A stretch of 64,000 nt of DNA, taken from the NCBI RefSeq assembly GCF_047324175.1, contig NZ_CP178732.1, positions 1,736,001 through 1,800,000 of the forward strand, written 5' to 3'. Both the position numbers and the translations under genes were made by a program. The notes under the pieces are model-generated. The model did no database searches. It was not told where the DNA came from and saw nothing but the letters and a program-made list of their open reading frames with translations. How positions within the stretch are numbered: position 1 is the first letter of the stretch; each line of letters begins with the position of its first letter. Positions 8,280-16,427 of this stretch are shown here, piece by piece. The stretch is from Acerihabitans sp015654925. Lineage in GTDB: Bacteria; Pseudomonadota; Gammaproteobacteria; Enterobacterales; Enterobacteriaceae.

Positions 8280-9284
8280 ATGCATACGATTAAACCCATT
8301 GCCATCACCGTCGGCGATCCGGCGGGCACCGGCCCTGAATTAAGCCTTAAAGTGGCCTCGACGGAGGCGTTGATGCCGCAGACGCCGGTGGTGCTGATCG
8401 GCTCCGCCGGACTGCTGCGCCGGGTGGCCGATCATATCGGGCTGGCGGTGGAGATTCGCGCCATCGCCAGCCCCCAGGAAGCGCAGCGCCTGCCCGGCGT
8501 CGTCTGGGTGCTGGATATTCCCCTGGATTATCAGCAGGTGGTTCCGTGCCGCATCAGCAAAATATGCGGCCAGGCGTCGGTGGATGCCATTACGCTTAGC
8601 ACCCGGCTGGCGCTGGCGGGGGAGGTGAGCGCTATCTGTTCCGCGCCGGCCAACAAAGAGGCCTTTCATCTGGCGGGGCACAAATTTGAAGGACAAACCG
8701 AAATCTTCGCCCACCTGACCGGGACCACCGCGTTTCATACCATTATGGTCGGGGGTCCGCTGCGGGTCAGCCTGGTCAGCGCCCATTGTTCGTTGCTCGA
8801 AGCGGTGGCGCGGGTCAAACAGCCGCGCATAGAACGCATTATGGGCGAGTTGCATACCTCGTTGCGCGAAGAGTTCGGTTTTGCCAATCCGCGCATCGGC
8901 GTGGCCGGCCTCAATCCCCATGCCGGTGAAAACGGCGTGCTGGGCATGGAGGAAATCGAACATATCAGGCCCGCCCTGGAGAGCTGCCGCCGCAAAGGCA
9001 TGAACGTCAGCGATCCGCTGGCCGCCGACAGCCTGTTTTATGCCGCGGAGCAAGGGGCGTACGACGCCATCCTGGCCATGTATCACGACCAGGGCACCAT
9101 TCCGCTCAAACGGTTCGGCTATGTGACCTATGCCGTCGGTCTGCCTATTATCCGCACCACCGCCGGTCACGGGACGGCGTTCGATATCGCCTGGCAGGGC
9201 ATCGCCAAACCCGAGCTGCTTTCCCGCGCGGTGAAGCAGGCCGAAGAACTGGCCCTGACCAAAGCCCGGCACCGGCGCGGATGA
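8280..9284 (+). CDS. PdxA2-like four-carbon acid-sugar phosphate dehydrogenase (decarboxylating)
   Basis: 334 residues of the PdxA family: TVGDPAGTGPE at the N-terminus, metal-site histidines in HKFEGQTE, LNPHAGE and MYHDQG, and GTAFDIA near the end. PdxA itself oxidises 4-phosphohydroxythreonine in vitamin B6 synthesis. Paralogs beside DUF1537 kinases (PdxA2) oxidise and decarboxylate D-threonate/D-erythronate 4-phosphate to dihydroxyacetone phosphate. It sits 11 bp after the FAD oxidase and 42 bp before a DUF1537 kinase, so the catabolic role is preferred over B6 synthesis. Confidence 0.85.
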   Translation: MHTIKPIAITVGDPAGTGPELSLKVASTEALMPQTPVVLIGSAGLLRRVADHIGLAVEIRAIASPQEAQRLPGVVWVLDIPLDYQQVVPCRISKICGQASVDAITLSTRLALAGEVSAICSAPANKEAFHLAGHKFEGQTEIFAHLTGTTAFHTIMVGGPLRVSLVSAHCSLLEAVARVKQPRIERIMGELHTSLREEFGFANPRIGVAGLNPHAGENGVLGMEEIEHIRPALESCRRKGMNVSDPLAADSLFYAAEQGAYDAILAMYHDQGTIPLKRFGYVTYAVGLPIIRTTAGHGTAFDIAWQGIAKPELLSRAVKQAEELALTKARHRRG

Positions 9285-9326
9285 CCCGGTAACGCAGCCA
9301 GAAACGGCGCCACAGAGGGAGACAAT

Positions 9327-10547
9327 ATGTCGGGATCTTGTATTGGTATCGTCGCCGACGATCTGACGGGCGGGGCCGCCATCGCCGGCGAAATCGTCCG
9401 TCCCGGCAAACCGGTTCCCGTCTTGCGTTTGCAACCGGACGGCCGCGTCGAACGGCATACGCTGATCGTGGAAACCGGCAGCCGCTACATGCCGGTGGCC
9501 CAAGCGGAGCAGCGGGTGATGCTGGCGGTCCGGCAATTGCGGCAAGCCGGATTCAGCCTGCTGATGAAGAAAATCGACAGCACCCTGAAAGGCAATGTCG
9601 CGGCCGAATTGGCGGCCTTTGCCCGCGCTATCGGTGAACGGCTGGTCATCGTACCGGCTTGCCCGGCGATGAAAATTGAGGTTCGGGCGGGCTGTCAATG
9701 GCAGTCCGGCCGCCGGGGGGTGGATGTCATCGCGCTGGTGGCGCAGGCGTTGGGCCGGCCGCCTTTATCGCTGCCGCTGGCTGCGGTGCGCGCCGGCGAA
9801 GACGCCGTCCGCGCCTGGCTAGGCGCCAATCGCGGCCAGGTAATTGTCGCCGATGCGCAAACGCAGCGGGACATTCAGCAGATTGTCAACGGCGCCAGAG
9901 CCGCCGGCATCAATGCCTTTGCCGGCGTCTATGGCCTGGGCAGCGCGCTGGCCGGCTTGCCGGGCGGGCCGGATATGCGCCCGCCGGCCCGGGCTTCGCG
10001 GCTGCTGGTGCTGGTGGGGTCCACGTCCAGCGCCACGGTGGCGCAGGTGGATTACCTGATCGGGCACGGCGCGGCCAATATTGCGCTGCGGGTCGGCTCC
10101 CTGTTCAATACCGACGGCGAACCGGAGCTAAGCCGTATCCGCCAGGAGATCGCCCGCGCCACCGCGCCGGTGCTGCTGGTGCATACCGACGCCAAAAACA
10201 CCGCCGACGAGGTGGGCCGGTTCTGCCGGGCCCGGGGCTGGAGCGACCGGGATTTGGCGCAGGCCCTGGCGACGCCCTTTGCCGCCGCGGTGCGCCAATT
10301 ACCCGACGCCGGGATTTTTGTCGTCGGCGGCGAGACCACCGGCGCGTTATTCGATCTGCAGGGCTGGCGCGGCATGCGGGTCACCGGCGAATTTTCCGCG
10401 ACCGTGCCCATCGCCACGCTGCCGGGCACCGGCCATCCGTTTATTTTAACCAAACCCGGCGCGTTCGGGGCCGTTTCGGTGTTGCAGGACGCGGCGGTAA
10501 CCATGCTTAGGAGGATAGATGCGGTATTTCCCGGGGTTTCGTCTTGA
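9327..10547 (+). CDS. Four-carbon acid sugar kinase (DUF1537 family)
   Basis: 406 residues. The N-terminal substrate domain has ADDLTGGAAIAGE and KKIDSTLKGN, the hallmark of the family; the C-terminal nucleotide domain has LVLVGSTSSATVAQV and VGGETTGALF. Members phosphorylate threonate, erythronate or 3-oxo-tetronates at O4. With the PdxA2-like neighbour this gives the two-step route from a tetronate to dihydroxyacetone phosphate. The RBS GGGAG precedes the ATG. The end overlaps the next gene by 29 nt, so translation is coupled. Confidence 0.88.
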   Translation: MSGSCIGIVADDLTGGAAIAGEIVRPGKPVPVLRLQPDGRVERHTLIVETGSRYMPVAQAEQRVMLAVRQLRQAGFSLLMKKIDSTLKGNVAAELAAFARAIGERLVIVPACPAMKIEVRAGCQWQSGRRGVDVIALVAQALGRPPLSLPLAAVRAGEDAVRAWLGANRGQVIVADAQTQRDIQQIVNGARAAGINAFAGVYGLGSALAGLPGGPDMRPPARASRLLVLVGSTSSATVAQVDYLIGHGAANIALRVGSLFNTDGEPELSRIRQEIARATAPVLLVHTDAKNTADEVGRFCRARGWSDRDLAQALATPFAAAVRQLPDAGIFVVGGETTGALFDLQGWRGMRVTGEFSATVPIATLPGTGHPFILTKPGAFGAVSVLQDAAVTMLRRIDAVFPGVSS

Positions 10548-11292
10548 TAACAAAATCGCCGTGGTGACCGGCGCCAGCAAAGGCCTGGGCGAAACCATCG
10601 CCCATGCGCTGGCGGAGTCCGGCGCGACGGTGGCCATTGTCGCCCGCGACAAGGCGTTGCTGGAGCAGGTCGCCCGTACCGCCAAAGAAGAATACGGCGG
10701 CAATATGTTCCCATTCCAGGCCGATCTGATCGATATTCACGGTTTTAATCGGCTGGTTACCCAAATTGAAACCGAGGTCGGTCCCATCGATATCCTGGTG
10801 AATAACGCCGGCACCAATATTCAGCAATCGGCCGTCGATGTCGATGAGGACACATGGGACTACCTGCTCGCGCTGAATTTAAAATCGGTGTTTTTTTTAA
10901 GCCAGGAAGTGGGCCGGCGGATGTTGGACGCTAAACGTCCCGGCCGGATTATCAATATGGCCTCGCAAATCGGCGAAGTGGGCTTTTACAAGCGCTCCGC
11001 CTATGCCGCCAGCAAAGGCGGTCTGGTGCATATGTCCAAAGTTATGGCCATCGAGTGGGCGGAGCAGGGAATCAGGGTCAATTGCGTCGGCCCGACCTTC
11101 GTTGATACGCCCTTATTGAAGATCGCGTTCCAGGACCGGGAAATCGCCGACGAAGTCATGCGGCGCATCCCGATCAAGCGCCTGGGCCGGGCATCGGAAG
11201 TCGCCGCGGCGGTGGTGTATCTGGCTTCGGAGGGCGCCGACTTGGTTACCGGCCACCATTTATTGGTGGACGGCGGCTGGACGGCGCAATAA
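10519..11292 (+). CDS. SDR-family oxidoreductase (gluconate 5-dehydrogenase-like)
   Basis: 257 residues of a classical short-chain dehydrogenase: TGASKGLG nucleotide motif near residue 20, NNAGTN, catalytic Ser (NMASQ) and YAASK. A strong AGGAGG lies just before the ATG, inside the upstream kinase gene. It ends with the usual DGGWTAQ tail. Substrate cannot be read from sequence; position in the cluster points to a sugar-acid hydroxyl, either interconverting epimers or feeding the kinase. Confidence 0.85.
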   Translation: MRYFPGFRLDNKIAVVTGASKGLGETIAHALAESGATVAIVARDKALLEQVARTAKEEYGGNMFPFQADLIDIHGFNRLVTQIETEVGPIDILVNNAGTNIQQSAVDVDEDTWDYLLALNLKSVFFLSQEVGRRMLDAKRPGRIINMASQIGEVGFYKRSAYAASKGGLVHMSKVMAIEWAEQGIRVNCVGPTFVDTPLLKIAFQDREIADEVMRRIPIKRLGRASEVAAAVVYLASEGADLVTGHHLLVDGGWTAQ

Positions 11293-11315
11293 CCCCTACT
11301 ACGGAGAACAAAACG

Positions 11316-12221
11316 ATGAATATCGGCATGATTGGTTTAGGGCAAATGGGCTGGAATATGGCGAAAAATTTGTCCGCCGCCGGCTACTCCGTGCTGGGTT
11401 TCGATCCACGGCCCGACAGCCGGGAACGCATGGCGCAGATCGAGGTCAAGGCGGCGGCATCCCCGGCGGAGCTGGCCGCCGCCGCCGACGCCGCGGTGCT
11501 GATGGTATTGAATACCGACCAGGCCGAAACGGCGGTCTGGGGCGAGAACGGTTTTGCCGCCGGCGCGGACAAAAATACCACTCTTATTATTATGAGCAGC
11601 CTTTCGCCGGTATATGTCAGGGAACTGGCCGCGCGGGCCGCGGGCAAATTCCAGGTGCTGGACGCGCCGGTCAGCGGCGGGGTGGAGGGGGCGCGCGCCG
11701 CGTCGCTGACCATCATGGCATCCGGTCCGCTGGCGTTACAGCAAACCCTGCTGCCGGTGTTGCAGGCGATGGGCAAAAATGTGATCAACGTCGGCCCGGA
11801 CGTGGGATTGGGGGCGACGATGAAGACCATCAATCAGGCGATGCTGTTCGCCGCCCTGGCTTCGGCCTCGGAAATGGTGGTGGCCGGCGTCAAGGCGGGG
11901 CTGGACCCGGACACGATTATCAAGGTGATCGGCATCAGCAGCGGCAGCAGCTGGGCGCTGGTGCACCGGGTGCCGCTGGCGTGGCAAACCGATTATGCCA
12001 GCGGGGCCACCCTGGCCATCGCGGCAAAAGATATGCGTTCGGCAATGGCGCTGGCCAACGATCTGGGCACGTCGGCCACGATCGCCGGCGAAGTGCTGAG
12101 ATTGGTGGACATCGGCATGGCCCGGCACCAAGGGCAAGGGGACGATCCGCTGATGGTTGAAATCATCGAACAGTTAAGCCATTTTTACATTAAGGCGCAT
12201 AGGGAGCAAACCCGCTCCTGA
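11316..12221 (+). CDS. 3-hydroxyisobutyrate dehydrogenase-family protein, LtnD-like (L-threonate dehydrogenase type)
   Basis: 301 residues of the beta-hydroxyacid dehydrogenase family: GLGQMGWNMA at the start, substrate loop DAPVSGGVEGA and the catalytic-lysine segment ATMKTINQAM. LtnD and DenD relatives oxidise L-threonate or D-erythronate at C2 before DUF1537 phosphorylation. No OtnC aldolase or OtnI isomerase is visible here, although the canonical L-threonate route needs both. Last intact gene of the cluster; a strong hairpin follows. Confidence 0.83.
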   Translation: MNIGMIGLGQMGWNMAKNLSAAGYSVLGFDPRPDSRERMAQIEVKAAASPAELAAAADAAVLMVLNTDQAETAVWGENGFAAGADKNTTLIIMSSLSPVYVRELAARAAGKFQVLDAPVSGGVEGARAASLTIMASGPLALQQTLLPVLQAMGKNVINVGPDVGLGATMKTINQAMLFAALASASEMVVAGVKAGLDPDTIIKVIGISSGSSWALVHRVPLAWQTDYASGATLAIAAKDMRSAMALANDLGTSATIAGEVLRLVDIGMARHQGQGDDPLMVEIIEQLSHFYIKAHREQTRS

Positions 12222-12230
12222 GATGGGCCT

Positions 12231-12272
12231 CCAGCCGGCCCGCGATCCGTGCAGTGGGATCGGGCCGGCTGG
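12231..12272 (+). terminator. Strong hairpin after the sugar-acid cluster
   Basis: The arms CCAGCCGGCCCG (12231-12242) and CGGGCCGGCTGG (12261-12272) are a perfect 12-bp match. ATCC/GGAT extends the stem inside after a 2-nt bulge. It begins 9 nt after the LtnD-like stop. A T-rich stretch follows only at about 12283-12288, so it may stabilise mRNA rather than act as a classical rho-independent terminator. Confidence 0.6.
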
Positions 12273-12395
12273 ACGGGTAAATATTTTTCCGCCGCATTAT
12301 ATTGCGCCCGCTGATTATCCTCGCCGTTTAATAACCTGTTTTAGAGAACACCCACCGTTATCACGTTATTTGACTTTAGTTATCATAAAGCGTGG

Positions 12396-12885
12396 GGACG
12401 GGCCGGCATCGTCGCGCCGGATGAAACCACCTACGCGTATTTGCAGGGCCGGCCGTTTGCGCCCGCCGGCGAAGACCGGCGGCATTATCGCGGCCGATCG
12501 CAATTTCGGCTGTGGTTCATCGCGCGAGACGGCGGTCTATGCGCTGGCGGAATTCGGCGTTCGGGCGGTGATCGCCCCAAGTTTTGGCGATATCTTTTTT
12601 AATAATTGCTACAAAAACCGCCTGCTGCCGGTGATTCTGCCCAACGAAACCTGCGTTGCCCTGCGCAACCAATTGCGCGGCGACACCGGGGCGCGCATCC
12701 GCATCGATCTGGAACACCAGCAGGTGTGGGATTTGCATAACCAGGCCTACGCGTTCGACATCCATCCGCTGCGTAAAAAAAGCCTGATTGAAGGCATCGA
12801 CGATATCGCCCTGACCCAAGGGTATCTCGATACCATCCTGACGTTCGAACGGCGGTACCGCACCGCTTTTCCCTGGGTCAAATAA
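12396..12885 (+). pseudogene. Collapsed relic of a leuC/leuD-like hydro-lyase pair
   Basis: Two frames carry pieces of different subunits. About 12396-12480 reads GRAGIVAPDETTYAYLQGRP and onward, matching an internal segment of the aconitase/LeuC large subunit. From about 12475 to the stop at 12885, in another frame, comes the C-terminal two thirds of a LeuD-like small subunit (AADRNFGCGSSRE, then APSFGDIFFNN). Most of the large subunit and the LeuD N-terminus are missing, so one deletion has probably joined them. A continuous open frame from 12223 exists but its first 80 residues look non-coding. A short GC hairpin (12892-12911) follows the stop. Confidence 0.8.
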
Positions 12886-13000
12886 GCCCTGGCGCCGGCC
12901 GCTGCCGGCGCGCAGTGGCGATAAAATGCGCAAAGCGGCTTCCGTTTTATGTTGGGACTCTGTTAAATTAAGCCAAACCCCGCAGGCAGGAGCACGGCTT

Positions 13001-13885
13001 ATGGCGCGTCTTACGGCAAAAGACTTTCCCCAGGAATTGCTTGAGTTGTACGATTATTATGCCCATGGCAAAATCACCAAACGGGAGTTCCTCGATCTGG
13101 CCGCCAAATTCACCCTCGGCACTCTGACGGCGGCGAGCATCCTGTCCCTGATGAGCCCCAATTATGCCCTGGCCCAGCAGGTGGAATTTACCGATCCCGC
13201 CATTAATGCGCAATATATCACCTATCCGTCGCCGCGCGGCCACGGCGACGTGCGCGGCTATTATGTCCGTCCCACCGGCGCCGGCCCGGTGGCCGCGGTG
13301 GTGGTGGCGCATGAAAACCGGGGGCTTAATCCCTATATAGAAGACGTGGCGCGCCGCCTCGCCAAGGCGGGATTTATCGCTCTCGCGCCCGATGGCCTGA
13401 GCTCGGTGGGGGGGTATCCCGGCAATGACGATAAAGGGCGGGAGCTGCAACAGCAGGTGGACCCGACAAAATTGATGAATGATTTCTTCGCCGCCGTTGA
13501 ATTTCTGTCGCGCCATGAACACACCAACGGCAAAGTGGGCATTACGGGGTTCTGTTATGGCGGCGGCGTCGTCAATGCGGCCGCCGTCGCTTATCCCGAA
13601 CTCGGCGCCGCCGTGCCGTTCTACGGCCGGCAGCCGCGGGCGGAAGACGTGCCCCGCATCAAGGCGCCTTTGCTGCTGCATTACGCCGGCTTGGATCAGG
13701 GCATCAATGAAGGCTGGCCGGCCTATGAAACAGCGCTCAAGGCGGCGGGCAAAACCTACGAAGCCTATATCTACCCCGGTGTAAACCACGGCTTCCACAA
13801 TGATTCCACGCCCCGTTATGATAAGGCGGCGGCGGATCTCGCCTGGGAACGCACCCTGGTCTGGTTCAGGCGCTACCTGGCGTAA
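13001..13885 (+). CDS. Dienelactone hydrolase family protein, YghX-like, exported
   Basis: 294 residues from the ATG at 13001, which has AGGAG upstream; an earlier in-frame ATG at 12926 is less likely. The N-terminal KITKREFLDLAAKFTLGTL followed by a hydrophobic stretch and ALAQ looks like an export signal. The alpha/beta-hydrolase core has the triad residues Cys in GFCYGGG, Asp in AGLDQG and His in NHGFHND. By recall it resembles YghX. The physiological substrate is unknown. It stands alone, ending 3 bp from the convergent NimT-like gene. Confidence 0.85.
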   Translation: MARLTAKDFPQELLELYDYYAHGKITKREFLDLAAKFTLGTLTAASILSLMSPNYALAQQVEFTDPAINAQYITYPSPRGHGDVRGYYVRPTGAGPVAAVVVAHENRGLNPYIEDVARRLAKAGFIALAPDGLSSVGGYPGNDDKGRELQQQVDPTKLMNDFFAAVEFLSRHEHTNGKVGITGFCYGGGVVNAAAVAYPELGAAVPFYGRQPRAEDVPRIKAPLLLHYAGLDQGINEGWPAYETALKAAGKTYEAYIYPGVNHGFHNDSTPRYDKAAADLAWERTLVWFRRYLA

Positions 13886-13888
13886 GCG

Positions 13889-15136
13889 CTAATCGGGGAT
13901 TTGCCGGTTCCGTCCCGCCAGCATTCCCAGCCACGCCATCACCAGGCACAATGCGGCGCACATCAGCAGCGCGCTTTCCCAGTTGCCGGCGGCGTCGCGC
14001 AGGGCGCCAATCAGGATCGGTCCCGTCGCCGCCAGAAGATATCCGACGCATTGCGCCATGCCCGACAGGGCCGCCGCCTGATGGGAGGTATGGACCCGCA
14101 GGCTGACAAACATCAGCCCGAGGATAATCGCCGCTCCCGAGCCGAAACCAAATAGCGCGGTCCATAATACCGCCAATGCGGGATACAGCGCCAACCCCGC
14201 CAGGGCGAGCAGGCAAAGCAGGGATACGCCCAGGGCAATGACCCGCTGATCCCGCATGCGCCCCGCGACGGGTCCCACCAGCAGCCCCGCCAGCGCCGAG
14301 GTCAACTGCATCAGCCCGTGGAGCGAGCCGGCCTGCGCAGGCGAATAGCCCGCGGCGATCAGAATGGCCGGCAGCCAGCTCACAATCACGTAGTAGATAA
14401 ATGAGTTGAACCCCAGAAACAAGGTGACCAGCCAGGCCAGCCGCGACGACCAGATCCGCCCGGCCGCGGGCCGCCGCGCCGCGCCGTCCCCCACGGCGCC
14501 GGCTTTAACGGACCGGGACGGCGCCATTTGCACCAGTTCGCGCCGCGGCGACCTCAACTGCGGCAACCACCCTATGGCCGCCAGCAGCGGCAGGATAATC
14601 AACAGGCCCAGCGCCAGGGGCCAGCTCAATCCCGCCCCGTTGACCAGCGGGATCATCACCGCCGAGCCCAGCGCCGCCGCCGTCCCCATCGTCAGGGCGT
14701 AGGCCGAGGTCAGCAGGGCGATTTTATCCGGATAATCCCGTTTCAACAGGCCTGGCAAGAGCACATTGCCGATGGCGATACCGCCGCCCAGCACGGCGGT
14801 GCCGAGATACAGGCACGCGACGGCATTAAACGAACGCAGCGCAATGCCGCCCATGATCAGCAGCAACGCGCCGAACAGGGCGCGCTCAAAACCAAATGCG
14901 CGCGCCAGCCGCGCGCCGAACGGCGAGACGGCCGCGAAGGCGAGCAGCGGCAGCGTGGTCAGCATGCCGGCCTGGGTGGTACCGAGGCCGAAACTTTCCC
15001 GGATCGGGTTCAGCAGCGGCGCGGCGCTGGTAAAAGGCGCGCGCAGGCAGGCGGCGATCAGCACAATACCGGTTACCAGCAACAGCGGACGGCCCCGCGC
15101 TGCGGCGTTCAAATCAAGGGGGGTAGGACGGGACAT
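13889..15136 (-). CDS. nimT: NimT-like MFS exporter (CynX/YeaN family)
   Basis: 415 residues with about twelve hydrophobic segments. LRAPFTSAAPLL in TM1 and the general pattern match the cyanate/2-nitroimidazole transporter group. Escherichia coli NimT (YeaN) exports 2-nitroimidazole and lies divergent from the AraC-type repressor NimR, exactly the arrangement here. Symbol is given on family plus synteny; the true exported compound in this organism is not known. Confidence 0.8.
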   Translation of the reverse strand: MSRPTPLDLNAAARGRPLLLVTGIVLIAACLRAPFTSAAPLLNPIRESFGLGTTQAGMLTTLPLLAFAAVSPFGARLARAFGFERALFGALLLIMGGIALRSFNAVACLYLGTAVLGGGIAIGNVLLPGLLKRDYPDKIALLTSAYALTMGTAAALGSAVMIPLVNGAGLSWPLALGLLIILPLLAAIGWLPQLRSPRRELVQMAPSRSVKAGAVGDGAARRPAAGRIWSSRLAWLVTLFLGFNSFIYYVIVSWLPAILIAAGYSPAQAGSLHGLMQLTSALAGLLVGPVAGRMRDQRVIALGVSLLCLLALAGLALYPALAVLWTALFGFGSGAAIILGLMFVSLRVHTSHQAAALSGMAQCVGYLLAATGPILIGALRDAAGNWESALLMCAALCLVMAWLGMLAGRNRQIPD

Positions 15137-15237
15137 AAAACACCTGTGTTAGCAATCGTGCTGCGATCTTACCCGTTTATCGGCCGTTAGAATTAAGCTA
15201 CTATGACAAATAAACGCTAAATTAAGACATTTAATCC
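15137..15237. promoter_or_regulatory. nimT/nimR divergent control region
   Basis: 101 bp between divergent starts. AT-rich around 15185-15235, where the plus-strand promoter is likely (CTACTATGACAAATAAACG). In Escherichia coli NimR represses nimT from this spacer; a comparable operator is expected but no exact repeat was identified. Confidence 0.4.
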
Positions 15238-16026
15238 ATGTTTACCCAATCCCTGCTGTCGGATTTCGATCCCGATAGCAATCACTGCCCGGCCGTGGCG
15301 CTGGGGGTACAGGTGACCGATAATCTGCGCGAAATCCCCGTGCACCGCCATCGCAAAGGGCAGTTGATCCTGACGCTGCGCGGCAGCGTGACCTGCTCGG
15401 TGCCGGATGCGTTATGGATGGTGCCGCCGCAGCGGGCGGTGTGGATTCCGGGCGGGTTATCCCACAGCAATCGCGTTACGGCCAATACCGTAGTGTGCTT
15501 TTTATTCGTCGAACCCGGCGCGGCGCTATTGCCGGATCGCTGCTGCACGCTGTCCATGTCGCCGCTGCTGCGCGAGCTGATCCTGCGCCTGTCCCGGTTG
15601 CCGCCGGTTTACCAGGCGGGCAGTTTTACCGGCCGGCTGGTGACGCTGCTGCTCGAAGAACTGGTGCAAATGCCCCATGAACATCTTAACCTGCCGATCC
15701 CGCGCCATCCCACGCTGCGCCGCATGGCCGATATTCTGCTGGCCGATCCCGCCAACCGCGGCACTTTGGCCCAGTGGGCGCAGCAGTCGGCCATGAGCGA
15801 ACGCTCGCTGGCGCGCCTTATCGTCAGGGAGACGGGGCTGACCTTTGGCCGCTGGCGGCAGCAGTTGCACCTGATTATCGCGCTGGGACATCTTTCCGAT
15901 CGTATGCCGGTGCAGCAGGTGGCGGAAAAACTGGGGTATGATTCGGTGACCGCTTTTATCACCATGTTTAAAAAGTCCCTCGGCACGTCGCCGGGACATT
16001 ACTTCAGCGGGGAACAGCGGGGTTGA
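15238..16026 (+). CDS. nimR: NimR-like AraC-family regulator
   Basis: 262 residues. N-terminal cupin-like sensing domain (VHRHRKGQLILTLRG, VPPQRAVWIPGGLSH) and C-terminal double HTH (GTLAQWAQQSAMSERSLARL, then VAEKLGYDSVTAFITMFKKSLG). Domain order, length and divergent partner match Escherichia coli NimR (YeaM). It probably controls the neighbouring exporter gene. Confidence 0.83.
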   Translation: MFTQSLLSDFDPDSNHCPAVALGVQVTDNLREIPVHRHRKGQLILTLRGSVTCSVPDALWMVPPQRAVWIPGGLSHSNRVTANTVVCFLFVEPGAALLPDRCCTLSMSPLLRELILRLSRLPPVYQAGSFTGRLVTLLLEELVQMPHEHLNLPIPRHPTLRRMADILLADPANRGTLAQWAQQSAMSERSLARLIVRETGLTFGRWRQQLHLIIALGHLSDRMPVQQVAEKLGYDSVTAFITMFKKSLGTSPGHYFSGEQRG

Positions 16027-16035
16027 CCGGGGGCT

Positions 16036-16338
16036 TTACTCGGCCTGCGCCAGAATCGCTTCCAGCAGTCCCGGAAACCGGCCGTGCATTTCCGCGCGGC
16101 GCAGCGTGTTGATATGGGCGGTGCCGGCATTTTGGGTATGCACCAGGCCCGAATCGCGCAGCACGCGGAAATGATGGGATACGCTGGATTTAGGCCGCCC
16201 GCCGTCCAGTTCGCCGCAGCTGGCGGTGCCGAGCAGGGCCAGGCGCCGTACGATTTCCAGGCGGATCGGGTCGCTCAAGGCGTACAGGACGCGTTCAAGG
16301 ACAAATTCATTGGCGGCGGGGTGTTTAAAAGGTCGCAT
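16036..16338 (-). CDS. ArsR-family winged-helix regulator
   Basis: 100 residues, the usual ArsR size. Recognition helix region PKSSVSHHFRVLRDSGLV, preceded by ALSDPIRLEIVRRLALLG. The single Cys (SCGEL) is not in an ArsR metal box, so metal sensing is not supported. Divergent from an Old Yellow Enzyme gene with a perfect palindrome between them, so it most likely represses that gene in response to an electrophile or redox signal. Confidence 0.82.
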   Translation of the reverse strand: MRPFKHPAANEFVLERVLYALSDPIRLEIVRRLALLGTASCGELDGGRPKSSVSHHFRVLRDSGLVHTQNAGTAHINTLRRAEMHGRFPGLLEAILAQAE

Positions 16339-16372
16339 GCATCAATGATAACCGAAGGGTTGTTATAAATCC

Positions 16373-16386
16373 ATTATTCGAATAAT
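16373..16386. promoter_or_regulatory. 14-bp perfect palindrome, candidate ArsR operator
   Basis: ATTATTCGAATAAT is a perfect dyad 35 bp from the ArsR-type start and 41 bp from the Old Yellow Enzyme start. Its place between divergent genes suits a dimeric winged-helix repressor. Confidence 0.55.
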
Positions 16387-16427
16387 ATCGAACTATGGAA
16401 TCATAACCGATCGCAATAGGAACCTTC

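Noticed and set aside
8340..9698. 452-residue minus-strand frame
   Set aside because: Antisense to the PdxA2-like and kinase genes; low-complexity composition, no motif.
12223..12395. N-terminal extension of the LeuD-like frame
   Set aside because: Reads through a strong hairpin and has no similarity to LeuD; treated as non-coding ahead of a relic.
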